Shown here: positions 5,613 to 13,164 of the stretch, one piece after another
Numbering within the stretch: the stretch's first letter is position 1
Layout of the letters: each line of letters opens with the position of its first letter
Source: Gelidibacter sp038243395
Lineage (GTDB): Bacteria; Bacteroidota; Bacteroidia; Flavobacteriales; Flavobacteriaceae
Reading direction: 5' to 3'
NCBI GenBank assembly: GCA_038243395.1
Contig: JBBSRC010000085.1
Span: 1-18,950 of the forward strand
DNA length: 18,950 nucleotides
Notes under the pieces: generated by a model
What the model was told of the DNA's origin: nothing
Seen by the model: only the letters and a program-made list of their open reading frames with translations
The model's database searches: none
Made by a program: the position numbers and the translations under genes

Positions 5613-8405
5613 TTATCGCTGATTGTTTTTTGTTTTGTCAAATACAAAATCAAGGATTTCCTTATGGCGACGTTTGGCACGTGTTGAACTTCCTGCCGCT
5701 GGCGCACCATAAGCACGACCCGAAGCAATCCTGAATGCTTTGGATTCCTCAAAGTGCATCATTAAATAACTGTATGCACCCATATTACGAGGCTCTTCCT
5801 GTGCCCAAACCACATCATCCGCATTCTTATATTTTTCAATAACAGCTCTCATTTTCTTCGCTGGCAATGGGAATAATTGCTCTATTCTTACTAATGCTAC
5901 ATCATCTCTGTTTTGTTCCTCCCTGACTTCTAATAAATCATAATAAAACTTTCCAGTAACAAATACTAAAGTTTTCACTTTATCAACCTCAGCTTTTTGA
6001 TCCTCGATAAGCATTTGGAAACTTCCATTTGCAAATTCATCTACCGTTGAAACAACTAAGGGATGACGTAATAAACTTTTTGGTGTAAATACAATTAAGG
6101 GTTTTCTGAAATTAGTTTTAACCTGTCTTCTTAACAAATGGTAAAAATTTGCTGGTGTTGTACAATCTGCCACATACATATTGTCAACGGCACACATCTG
6201 TAAAAATCGTTCCATGCGGCCGGAGGAATGTTCAGCGCCTTGTCCTTCATAACCGTGAGGCAATAGCATAACCAATCCGTTTTGAAGCTTCCATTTATCT
6301 TCCGCAGCGGAAATATATTGGTCAATCATGATTTGAGCCCCGTTACCGAAATCTCCAAATTGTGCTTCCCAAATTGTCAAGGTTTTAGGACTCGCCATGG
6401 CATAACCATAATCAAATCCTACGACTCCGTATTCGGAAAGTAATGAGTTGTAAATATAAAATTTACCCTGCTTGTCACTGATGTGATTTAAAAGAACGAT
6501 TTCTTCTTCACTATCTTCAACCTTAATGACAGCATGACGATGGGAGAACGTACCCCGTTCAACATCTTGTCCTGAGAAGCGCACATCGTGACCTTCTTCT
6601 AAAAGTGTTCCATATGCCAAATGTTCAGCCATTGACCAATCCAATCTGTTTTCATCAAACATAGTTTTTCGGGACTGGACAAGCCGCTCAATTTTTCGTA
6701 TAAATGTTTTGTCCTTTGGTAAATTGGAAATAACATCAGCAATTTCTGATAGCCTTTCTTTAGGAAAAGTCGTATCAACGTCCTGCATCATCATATTCTG
6801 ATCCGCATATTCAAAACCTGTCCATTCATCTTGCATAAATGGTGTAATTGTAGTTTTTTCTTCCTTACGCGAGTCCTCCAACTCTTCTTCTAAGGATGCT
6901 TTATAGGATGCCTCCAACTTTTTGACATAGTCCTTATCCACCACACCTTCGGTGACGAGTTTATCGGCATATATATCTCTAGGATTTTCATGCTTGGCAA
7001 TAGCTTTGTACAATTTTGGCTGGGTAAATCGAGGTTCGTCACCTTCATTATGCCCATATTTTCTATAACCCAAAAGATCAATAAACACATCACGCTTAAA
7101 AGTCATCCTGAAATCCAAAGCGAATAACATCGCATGAACAACAGCTTCAGCATCATCAGCATTGACATGCAATACTGGGGATAGAGTTACTTTAGCAACG
7201 TCCGTACAATAGGTGCTGGAACGTGCATCAAGATAATTAGTAGTAAAACCTATTTGATTATTGACCACAATATGAATGGTGCCATTAGTTTTGTATCCGT
7301 CCAAATTCATCATTTGGATAATCTCGTACACCAAACCTTGGCCAGCAATCGCTGCATCTCCATGTACAATGATAGGAAGTACTTGAGAAGGGTTGTCAGC
7401 GTATTTATCGTCTTGTTTTGCTCTAGAAATACCTTCAACAATGGCTCCTACTGCTTCTAAATGAGAGGGGTTAGGCGCGATGTTCAAGTTTATTTTCTTG
7501 CCGCCTTTAGATTCTCTATCACTGGTCCATCCCAAGTGATACTTGACATCGCCGTCAAATATTTCTTGTTCGTAATCCTTTCCATCAAATTCGCTAAAAA
7601 TATCTTTAGCTGATTTTCCGAAAATATTGATGAGGGTACTCAAACGGCCACGATGTGCCATTCCCATCACAAATTCTTTTACACCCTGTTCGGCAGCATT
7701 TTCAATAAGTGCATCCAGTGCCGGAATTAAAGATTCATTGCCTTCAAGTGAAAAACGTTTTTGCCCAACATATTTTGTATGTAAAAAACTTTCAAAAGAA
7801 ACGGCTTCATTTAATTTACCTAAAATATGTTTTTTTTCTTCGGAAGAAAATTTAGGCTGATTATCATTGACATTGAGTTTTCCCTGAATCCATTGAATCT
7901 CCTTCGGGCTTCTAATATACATATATTCCACGCCGATTGAAGAACAATAAATATTTTCAAGATGATCAATAATGTTTTCTAAAGTCTGTGGTCCAGTCCC
8001 TAAACCTTCTCCGGCCGAAAAAACAGTTTTGAGATCTTGGCTTGAAAGTCCGAAATTTTCAAGAGCTAGCGTAGGCTCATATTTTCGACGCTCACGAACG
8101 GGATTAGTTTTTGTAAATAAATGACCTCTATTTCTATACCCATCAATAAGTCTGATCACATTGAATTCCTTTTGCATGTGCTCAGGAACTTCTGGCGAAA
8201 TGCAAACTTCTCCTTCAGCGTAAGTGACTTCATTAGGAGCAACTTCTCGCTGGTTAACTTCAGCGTTTTCGGAACCAAAGTCAAACCCTTGAAAAAAGGC
8301 TCTCCAACTCGGTTCTACAGTATCGGGATTTTGTAAATATTGATCGTATAAATCAGCAAAGAAAGCTGAATGAGCGGCATTTAAAAAGGAATATTTATCC
8401 ATCAT
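5613..8405 (-). CDS. odhA: 2-oxoglutarate dehydrogenase E1 component
   Basis: This 930-residue thiamine-diphosphate enzyme decarboxylates 2-oxoglutarate and passes the succinyl group to the lipoyl arm of OdhB. The N-terminus (SFLNAAHSAFFADLYDQY, then PSWRAFFQGF) is the usual E1o opening that contacts E2. Visible active-site blocks are MAHRGRLSTL (about 249-258), PSHLEAVGA (313-321), the thiamine-binding segment HGDAAIAGQG (348-357) through VVNNQIGFTTN (380-390), and a C-terminal block with WAQEEPRNMGAY. The length matches the family and there are no breaks. The ATG at 8405 is followed by a second ATG codon; the second is also possible. A TATTTTTG box lies about 37 bases upstream. The complex's E3 subunit is not encoded in this window. 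Confidence 0.97.
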   Translation of the reverse strand: MMDKYSFLNAAHSAFFADLYDQYLQNPDTVEPSWRAFFQGFDFGSENAEVNQREVAPNEVTYAEGEVCISPEVPEHMQKEFNVIRLIDGYRNRGHLFTKTNPVRERRKYEPTLALENFGLSSQDLKTVFSAGEGLGTGPQTLENIIDHLENIYCSSIGVEYMYIRSPKEIQWIQGKLNVNDNQPKFSSEEKKHILGKLNEAVSFESFLHTKYVGQKRFSLEGNESLIPALDALIENAAEQGVKEFVMGMAHRGRLSTLINIFGKSAKDIFSEFDGKDYEQEIFDGDVKYHLGWTSDRESKGGKKINLNIAPNPSHLEAVGAIVEGISRAKQDDKYADNPSQVLPIIVHGDAAIAGQGLVYEIIQMMNLDGYKTNGTIHIVVNNQIGFTTNYLDARSSTYCTDVAKVTLSPVLHVNADDAEAVVHAMLFALDFRMTFKRDVFIDLLGYRKYGHNEGDEPRFTQPKLYKAIAKHENPRDIYADKLVTEGVVDKDYVKKLEASYKASLEEELEDSRKEEKTTITPFMQDEWTGFEYADQNMMMQDVDTTFPKERLSEIADVISNLPKDKTFIRKIERLVQSRKTMFDENRLDWSMAEHLAYGTLLEEGHDVRFSGQDVERGTFSHRHAVIKVEDSEEEIVLLNHISDKQGKFYIYNSLLSEYGVVGFDYGYAMASPKTLTIWEAQFGDFGNGAQIMIDQYISAAEDKWKLQNGLVMLLPHGYEGQGAEHSSGRMERFLQMCAVDNMYVADCTTPANFYHLLRRQVKTNFRKPLIVFTPKSLLRHPLVVSTVDEFANGSFQMLIEDQKAEVDKVKTLVFVTGKFYYDLLEVREEQNRDDVALVRIEQLFPLPAKKMRAVIEKYKNADDVVWAQEEPRNMGAYSYLMMHFEESKAFRIASGRAYGAPAAGSSTRAKRRHKEILDFVFDKTKNNQR

Positions 8406-8441
8406 TTTTTATGAAACGTTCAGATGTGTTCAAATTTTATT

Positions 8442-8449
8442 CAAAAATA
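8442..8449 (-). promoter_or_regulatory. Candidate -7 box for odhA-odhB
   Basis: The minus strand reads TATTTTTG, a full match to TAnnTTTG, 36 bases before the odhA start. At the proper distance upstream there is ATTC rather than a clear TTG, so the -33 element is weak. A short leader of about 30 bases would result. Confidence 0.45.
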
Positions 8450-8470
8450 CAACTTTTAGCAAAATAAGAA

Positions 8471-8501
8471 TTGCTTTTAGTATATTTATATGATATATCA
8501 G
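8471..8501 (+). promoter_or_regulatory. Possible promoter of the outer-membrane protein gene
   Basis: TTG at 8471-8473 is followed after 20 bases by TATATCAG (8494-8501), which keeps the TA and one T of TAnnTTTG plus the final G. The leader would be about 20 bases. The match is partial, but the spacing is right and the gene must have its own promoter because it diverges from odhA. Confidence 0.3.
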
Positions 8502-8526
8502 TATCAATAAACAAAATACCAAATTT

Positions 8527-9060
8527 ATGCCGTTCCTACTGCAGAAAAGACTAATTACTTGTCTTGTAATTCTCGTGTTTTCCTTTTGTTCACAAGCACA
8601 AATCCAAACAGCTTCATCCTCTTCCGATTTTTGGAACCACGTACGTTTTGGTGGTGGGGTCGGATTAAGTTTTGGAGATGGTTTTTTTAGTGGAACACTT
8701 GCTCCAAGTGCCATTTATGAGTTTAATAATCAATTTGCTTTGGGAGTGGGTCTTAATGGCACTTATAATAAACAAAAGAATCTCTATAAATCGACTGTTT
8801 TTGGTGGAAGTCTGATTGGTTTATTCAATCCCATTCCAGAAATTCAATTGTCTGCAGAATTTGAGGAACTCAATGTCAGTAGAAATTGGGATGACAGATT
8901 AGTGCAGGCAAATGAAAATTATTGGTATCCTGCACTATTTGTAGGTGCTGGTTTTCGATCCCGCAATGTTGCCGTGGGCATCAGATACGATGTTCTTTAT
9001 GATAAATACAAAAGTATATATGCCGATGCTTGGGCGCCTTTCGTAAGGGTTTATTTTTAG
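8527..9060 (+). CDS. Small outer-membrane beta-barrel protein, divergent from odhA
   Basis: A 177-residue exported protein. The N-terminus has a typical signal peptide: KR near the start, a hydrophobic core ITCLVILVFSF and a probable cleavage site after SQAQ (about residue 25). The mature part alternates glycine-rich turns and amphipathic strands (RFGGGVGLSFGDGF, FALGVGLNGTY, ALFVGAGFRSRNVAVGIRYDV), and the last strand ends in an aromatic residue (FVRVYF). This pattern suits an eight-stranded barrel of the OmpW/OmpA-barrel size class. In flavobacteria such proteins next to odhA are sometimes labelled alpha-ketoglutarate decarboxylase; nothing in the sequence supports that enzymatic name, which probably spread from the neighbour. 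The function is unknown. Confidence 0.8.
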   Translation: MPFLLQKRLITCLVILVFSFCSQAQIQTASSSSDFWNHVRFGGGVGLSFGDGFFSGTLAPSAIYEFNNQFALGVGLNGTYNKQKNLYKSTVFGGSLIGLFNPIPEIQLSAEFEELNVSRNWDDRLVQANENYWYPALFVGAGFRSRNVAVGIRYDVLYDKYKSIYADAWAPFVRVYF

Positions 9061-9162
9061 AATCCCTTCCGATAACTATCGAAACTAACCCTATCCAAAA
9101 GGAAGGAACTCTTTTCTGTATGAAAGCGCATACAACTTTTATTTAATTTGGCATATGTAAAA

Positions 9163-9187
9163 AAGTCCTTCCCTTCGGCAAGGATTT
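9163..9187 (-). terminator. Terminator overlapping the stop codon of the hypothetical gene
   Basis: On the minus strand AAATCCTT and AAGGACTT pair over eight positions with one G-U around GCCGAAGGG, then six T's follow. The hairpin starts within the TAA stop codon (9186-9188) of the upstream gene, so the polyprenyl synthase unit ends with almost no 3' untranslated region. Confidence 0.75.
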
Positions 9188-9539
9188 AGGATGGGAAACT
9201 ATTCCTGTAATAAACTTTCTGCCATTCACGTTTTAGAATTAAAAACATCACATTTTCTGACATCTGCAGCGTGTCATTCCCATCCAACTCTTTTATTTTA
9301 TCTTCAGAAACATCAACGATATAAAGCAAGTTCAGATAGTCCATAAATTTTTCTTGGATAAGTTTATATATCTTTTCGTGTAACAGCAGTTTTAAACTTG
9401 TGGGCAATACATCTAATGCAAATTCTAAATTGATGTTGGCCAATGCCAAATCATTATTAAGTTGAAGAACAAGTTTCGAATAGAGTTCTAATTGATTTGC
9501 TTTATTGACCAAATCGTCGAAGGTTTTTAAATCTGTCAT
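9186..9539 (-). CDS. Conserved hypothetical helical protein, next to polyprenyl synthase
   Basis: A 117-residue protein that I cannot assign to a function. It is leucine-rich, with no signal peptide and no membrane segment long or hydrophobic enough to be sure of, and appears almost entirely alpha-helical (NQLELYSKLVLQLNNDLALA, LLLHEKIYKLIQEKF). It follows the polyprenyl synthase gene after only six bases and is closed by a terminator that overlaps its own stop codon, so it is very likely co-transcribed with and possibly linked to isoprenoid synthesis. Composition and codon use resemble the neighbours. The link to the neighbour is inferred from position only. Confidence 0.75.
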   Translation of the reverse strand: MTDLKTFDDLVNKANQLELYSKLVLQLNNDLALANINLEFALDVLPTSLKLLLHEKIYKLIQEKFMDYLNLLYIVDVSEDKIKELDGNDTLQMSENVMFLILKREWQKVYYRNSFPS

Positions 9540-9545
9540 TAGTTC

Positions 9546-10520
9546 TTAAACTCTTCTGTCCATTAAATCATTTCCGAAATCTTTCAATACTTTCTTATTA
9601 TTTTCAGGAATCGAAAGTTCCTCCAAAACAGCAAATGCTTTGTTTGTATAATTTAGTATTTCATCGCGCGTGGCATCTGCAGAGCCACTGGATTGAAAAA
9701 TTTGTTTTACAGTCTCAATTTTTTCTGAAGCATCACTCGGATTGATACCAAACAAATGTTGCAGTTGTAATTGGTCATCATCATTAGAAAATTCGATGGC
9801 CTTTATATACAAATAGGTTTTTTTATTTTCAATAATGTCGCCACCAACCTGCTTGCCAAAAGTTTCAGGATCTCCAAAAGCATCCAAATAGTCATCTTGA
9901 AGCTGGAACGCTATGCCTAATAATCGTCCAAATTCATAAATACGGTCTTGATCCACTTTTGAAGCTGAGGCAACAATGGCACCCATTTTCATGGCGGCAC
10001 CAACTAACACAGCGGTTTTGAATTCAATCATTTTTAGATATTCGGCTACTGAAACATCATCTCTGGTTTCAAAATCCATATCATATTGCTGACCTTCACA
10101 AACTTCCAAGGCTGTTTTACTGAATAATTTCGCCAATTCCTGAAAGACGTTAGCATCATACTGTTCAAAAAGCTGATAGGCTATAATGAGCATAGCATCC
10201 CCTGATAAAATCCCAGTATTGATATCCCATTTTTCGTGAACCGTCGGCTGGCCACGGCGTAATGGTGCTGCATCCATAATATCATCATGTATCAAAGAAA
10301 AATTATGAAAGATCTCAACACTTAATGCGGCATTTAGTGCATTTTTATAATCTGCATTAAAGGCTTCGGCAGTCATTAAAGTTAAGATTGGACGAATGCG
10401 CTTCCCTCCCAATTCCAACATATATTGGATAGGATCATATAAGGATGCAGGCTCTTTGGATTGCACTTTTTCTACTAAATAGACGATAAATGCGTTATGA
10501 TAAAATTGAATGTTTTGCAT
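9546..10520 (-). CDS. Polyprenyl diphosphate synthase (trans-isoprenyl synthase family)
   Basis: A 324-residue all-helical enzyme that condenses isopentenyl diphosphate with allylic diphosphates. Both aspartate-rich metal-binding motifs are present: LIHDDIMDAAPLRRG (DDIMD at 79-83) and QLQDDYLDAFGD (209-216). GGKRIRP (38-44) binds the IPP substrate. An aromatic residue (F74) occupies the fifth position before the first motif, and the motif has no two-residue insertion; these traits suggest a farnesyl- to geranylgeranyl-length product rather than a long chain, but that is inference. The start chosen is the ATG at 10520 (MQNIQFYHNAF); a TTG six codons upstream is open but overlaps the -7 box. 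A six-base gap separates it from the hypothetical gene downstream. Confidence 0.92.
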   Translation of the reverse strand: MQNIQFYHNAFIVYLVEKVQSKEPASLYDPIQYMLELGGKRIRPILTLMTAEAFNADYKNALNAALSVEIFHNFSLIHDDIMDAAPLRRGQPTVHEKWDINTGILSGDAMLIIAYQLFEQYDANVFQELAKLFSKTALEVCEGQQYDMDFETRDDVSVAEYLKMIEFKTAVLVGAAMKMGAIVASASKVDQDRIYEFGRLLGIAFQLQDDYLDAFGDPETFGKQVGGDIIENKKTYLYIKAIEFSNDDDQLQLQHLFGINPSDASEKIETVKQIFQSSGSADATRDEILNYTNKAFAVLEELSIPENNKKVLKDFGNDLMDRRV

Positions 10521-10524
10521 GGCA

Positions 10525-10532
10525 CAAAAATA
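10525..10532 (-). promoter_or_regulatory. Candidate -7 box of the polyprenyl synthase unit
   Basis: The minus strand reads TATTTTTG-TGCC-ATG, a full TAnnTTTG match four bases before the ATG at 10520. This is the same spacing as in front of the tatD gene. No perfect TTG stands at 19-20 bases; the best is a degenerate TCG. If used, the message would be leaderless. Confidence 0.5.
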
Positions 10533-10592
10533 AAGCAAATACCTTTAGAAAACGAAGTCAAATAATTGAACATTAAAATATTATTAAACTTT

Positions 10593-10620
10593 GGAAACTA
10601 TTTTTGTTTTTAAAGTTTCC
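10593..10620. promoter_or_regulatory. Candidate TetR operator
   Basis: GGAAACT (10593-10599) and AGTTTCC (10614-10620) form a perfect 7-base inverted repeat with a 14-base spacer. The spacer holds the TTG -33 element of the tetR promoter, so a bound dimer would block RNA polymerase. TetR proteins usually bind such repeats next to their own gene. The arm spacing is at the long end of what is usual for the family. Confidence 0.5.
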
Positions 10621-10633
10621 TGTTGTACATTTG
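10604..10633 (+). promoter_or_regulatory. Promoter of the tetR-efflux operon
   Basis: TTG (10604-10606), 19 bases, then TACATTTG (10626-10633): a full match in both boxes and spacing to the Bacteroidetes promoter consensus. The predicted start is about 10638-10641, leaving at most a few bases before the ATG at 10643. This is the best promoter in the window. Confidence 0.8.
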
Positions 10634-10642
10634 CCTCCATTT

Positions 10643-11242
10643 ATGAGAGAAAACATTATACATAAAGCAACGGAATTATTCCTGACTCTAGGTTTCAAAA
10701 GTGTTACAATGGATGATATCGCCAATGAATTGGGCATATCTAAGAAAACTATATACGTGCATTTCGAAAACAAAACGAAACTTGTAGAAGCGACTACCAT
10801 AGAAATGTTCGAGATCATTGCACAAGGCATTGATGCTATTTGCGATTTGGAAAAAGATCCAATAGAAGAAATCTATGATATTAAGAAGCTAGTTTTGGAG
10901 TATTTGAAAGATGAAACATCCTCTCCGTATCATCAATTACAAAAATATTATCCAAAAATTTTCAACACCTTACGTTCTAAACAATACGGTTTAATGGAAG
11001 ACTGTGTCGCAGGCAATTTGGAACGCGGAATTACTCTAGGTCTATATAGAAATAACCTGGAAATAGAATTTATATCCAAAATTTATTTTACCTGCATAAT
11101 GGCTTTAAGAGATAATCAATTGTTTCCCTTGATTGATTTTTCCATGAACTCACTTATGAATCATTATCTCGAATATCATGTCAGAGGCATTTGCACTCCC
11201 AAAGGCCTGGAAGTTCTTATAAGAATCAACAATCAATCATAA
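10643..11242 (+). CDS. TetR/AcrR-family transcriptional regulator of the efflux operon
   Basis: A 199-residue regulator. The N-terminal DNA-binding domain is typical of TetR proteins: MRENIIHKATELFLTLGFKS, then the helix-turn-helix TMDDIANELGISKKTIYVHFENKTKL (about 22-47). The rest is a helical ligand-binding and dimerisation domain without recognisable specificity. The open frame extends upstream to a TTG at 10604, but that TTG is the -33 element of the promoter, so ATG 10643 is the real start. The tolC-like gene starts four bases after the stop, making this the first gene of the pump operon and a likely autorepressor through the inverted repeat at 10593-10620. The ligand is unknown. Confidence 0.92.
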   Translation: MRENIIHKATELFLTLGFKSVTMDDIANELGISKKTIYVHFENKTKLVEATTIEMFEIIAQGIDAICDLEKDPIEEIYDIKKLVLEYLKDETSSPYHQLQKYYPKIFNTLRSKQYGLMEDCVAGNLERGITLGLYRNNLEIEFISKIYFTCIMALRDNQLFPLIDFSMNSLMNHYLEYHVRGICTPKGLEVLIRINNQS

Positions 11243-11246
11243 CCTA

Positions 11247-12590
11247 ATGAAAAACAAGTTTTATATACTTTTATTGACGCTGTCTCCCTTCCTAACGTTC
11301 TCACAAGAAGCACCCACAAATTTCAGCTTACAGGAAGCTATTGATTTTGCCCTTCAAAATAATCGGAAGTCCATCAACGCGCAACGCGATATTGAAGCTG
11401 CAAAAGCTCAAAAATGGGAAACCACCGCCAGTGGCTTGCCTCAGATAAGTGCTACGGTTGACTATCAAAACTTTTTAAAGCAACAAGTGCAACTATTACC
11501 ATCTGAGTTTTTCGGTGGTAATCCCGGAGAATTTGCTGAGTTGGTTTTTGGTACCAAACAAAACATGTATGCTACTGCTACATTGAACCAAAAAGTATTT
11601 GATGGCTCCTACATTGTTGCTTTACAATCGGCAAAAGTGTTCTTGGAAATCTCAAAAAACGCTAAGACCAAAACAGATTTGGAAGTTAGGAAAGCAGTGA
11701 TCAACGCTTATGGGAATGTATTATTAACAGAAGAGAGCATTCAAATTTTACAAAGAAACTTAGACGTACTTCAAAAAAACCTCAACGAAACCACCAAGAT
11801 TTTTGAAAATGGACTGGGAGAAGAAGAAAGCGTAGAGCAATTACAGATCACCCTTGTCGGCATCGAAAGCAATTTGAACAATGTGACCAGAATGAAAAAA
11901 TTGGCATATCAGATGTTCAACTTGACCCTTGGTTTGGACATTAATCGTCAAACCGTTTTAACTGATGATTTGGAACGGTTAACCAATCAAAACATTTCAT
12001 TAGACTTATTGGAAACAGAAGCAAATATTGAAAACACCATCGATTATCAAATTGCAGAAAATGATAAGATGACCAAAGAATTGATGTTAAAGTTGGAAAA
12101 AAGCAAAGCCTTACCAACGCTCAATGCTTTTATTAATGGGGGTTATTCTGCATTTAGCGACTCATTCAGTTTTGCACGGAAAGATCAAGATTGGTTTGGA
12201 TCTTCGCTATTTGGCGTCAGTCTTAATATTCCGATTTTTAGTTCAGGAATGCGTAGTGCTACAACCCAACGTGCACAAATCAACTTAGAAAAAGCCAAAA
12301 CCGATCTTACAGAAAAAGAACAAACTATCGCCCTGGAAATTGCTTCGGCACAAAGTGATTATCGATTTGCCATTGAAGATTACGATAATAAAAAGCAAAG
12401 TTTAAAACTGGCAGAACGTATCGAAATAAAAAACCAAACCAAGTTTTTTGAAGGTATTTCATCAAGTTTTGATTTGCGTCAGGCACAAATGCAGTTATAC
12501 TCAGCACAACAGGAGTTTTTACAAGCGATGTTGGATGTCATTAAGGCTAAAGCGGAGTTGGAGACGGCTTTGAATGTGATAACTAATTGA
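11247..12590 (+). CDS. TolC-family outer membrane efflux protein
   Basis: A 447-residue outer-membrane channel subunit. It starts with a signal peptide (MKNKFYILLLTLSPFLTFSQ, cleavage about residue 20), followed by the LQEAIDFALQNN opening usual for this family. Two long coiled-coil repeats follow, as in the alpha-barrel: one around ALNLRKAVINAYGNVLLTEE-like residues 135-210, and one near LEKAKTDLTEKEQTIALEIA (about 350-415) ending in LRQAQMQLYSAQQEF. No lipobox cysteine is seen. It would form the exit duct of the pump made with the adaptor and permease downstream. An 83-base gap and the four-helix-bundle gene separate it from its adaptor partner, which is unusual as these genes are normally adjacent. 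Confidence 0.94.
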   Translation: MKNKFYILLLTLSPFLTFSQEAPTNFSLQEAIDFALQNNRKSINAQRDIEAAKAQKWETTASGLPQISATVDYQNFLKQQVQLLPSEFFGGNPGEFAELVFGTKQNMYATATLNQKVFDGSYIVALQSAKVFLEISKNAKTKTDLEVRKAVINAYGNVLLTEESIQILQRNLDVLQKNLNETTKIFENGLGEEESVEQLQITLVGIESNLNNVTRMKKLAYQMFNLTLGLDINRQTVLTDDLERLTNQNISLDLLETEANIENTIDYQIAENDKMTKELMLKLEKSKALPTLNAFINGGYSAFSDSFSFARKDQDWFGSSLFGVSLNIPIFSSGMRSATTQRAQINLEKAKTDLTEKEQTIALEIASAQSDYRFAIEDYDNKKQSLKLAERIEIKNQTKFFEGISSSFDLRQAQMQLYSAQQEFLQAMLDVIKAKAELETALNVITN

Positions 12591-12673
12591 AATAGTTCAG
12601 GAGTTTAAAAAGGAGTTTAGGGTAAAACCTAAATAGTTAGCTCATAACACCAAGGAATACGAACAAAAATAAC

Positions 12674-13042
12674 ATGATCATGAAAATATTTTCTTTTGAA
12701 AAACTAATAGTTTGGCAGAAAGCAAGAGAGCTATCTAAGGTGATATATAAAACAACCAAACATTTTCCGGAAGACGAACGCTTTGGCTCAATTAGTCAAA
12801 TGCGTAGGTGTTCGATTTCCATTTCCTCCAATATTGCTGAAGGAACAGGAAGACATTCTAATAAAGACAAAGCAAGGTTTACGGAGATTGCATATGGCTC
12901 TGCTCTCGAATTATTAAATCAGGCTATTTTATCAAACGATTTGGAATTTCTTTCTGATGAAAATTATAAAGACATTAGAAGCTATCTCACAGAAATAACA
13001 GCAATGCTAGATTCACTATATAAATCACAACTAAAAGCTTAG
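12674..13042 (+). CDS. Four-helix-bundle protein, 23S rRNA intervening-sequence (IVP) family
   Basis: A 122-residue cytoplasmic protein of the four-helix-bundle family first known from intervening sequences in Leptospira 23S rRNA genes and now found as free-standing genes in many Bacteroidetes. The family signature is clear: FEKLIVWQKARELSKVIY, FPEDERFGSISQMRRCSISI, SNIAEGTGRHSNKDKARF and a C-terminal LTEITAMLDSLYKSQL helix. The molecular function is unknown. A second ATG two codons in (12680) may be the real start. It stands between the tolC-like gene and the adaptor gene, where it has no obvious role in efflux. Repeats rich in AAACTT follow it, and a small inverted repeat TTTAGG/CCTAAA (12616-12633) precedes it, so it looks like an inserted cassette. 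Confidence 0.92.
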   Translation: MIMKIFSFEKLIVWQKARELSKVIYKTTKHFPEDERFGSISQMRRCSISISSNIAEGTGRHSNKDKARFTEIAYGSALELLNQAILSNDLEFLSDENYKDIRSYLTEITAMLDSLYKSQLKA

Positions 13043-13077
13043 AAATGATGAACAGTGTTTGGGAATATATTTAATTC

Positions 13078-13160
13078 TAAACTTTTTAAACTTCTAACCT
13101 TCCAAACTTTTTAAACTCATAAACTTCTAAACTTTTTTAAACTAAAAATACATAAACTTA
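13078..13160 (+). repeat. Degenerate AAACTT-rich tandem repeat
   Basis: The 122-base gap after the four-helix-bundle gene is filled with imperfect copies of AAACTTnTAAACTT-like units. AAACTTTTTAAACT or a close variant occurs three times (starting near 13079, 13104 and 13131), with AAACTTCTAA between them. It is not coding and runs to the start of the adaptor gene. It could hold a hidden promoter, but no TAnnTTTG box is seen. Confidence 0.7.
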
Positions 13161-13164
13161 AAAA

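Noticed and set aside
10604..10642. TTG start extending the TetR protein by 13 residues
   Set aside because: The TTG is the -33 element and the extension covers the -7 box; family proteins begin at the MRENI-like helix.
13078..13160. A CRISPR array
   Set aside because: Repeats are short, degenerate and without unique spacers of constant length, and no cas genes are near.
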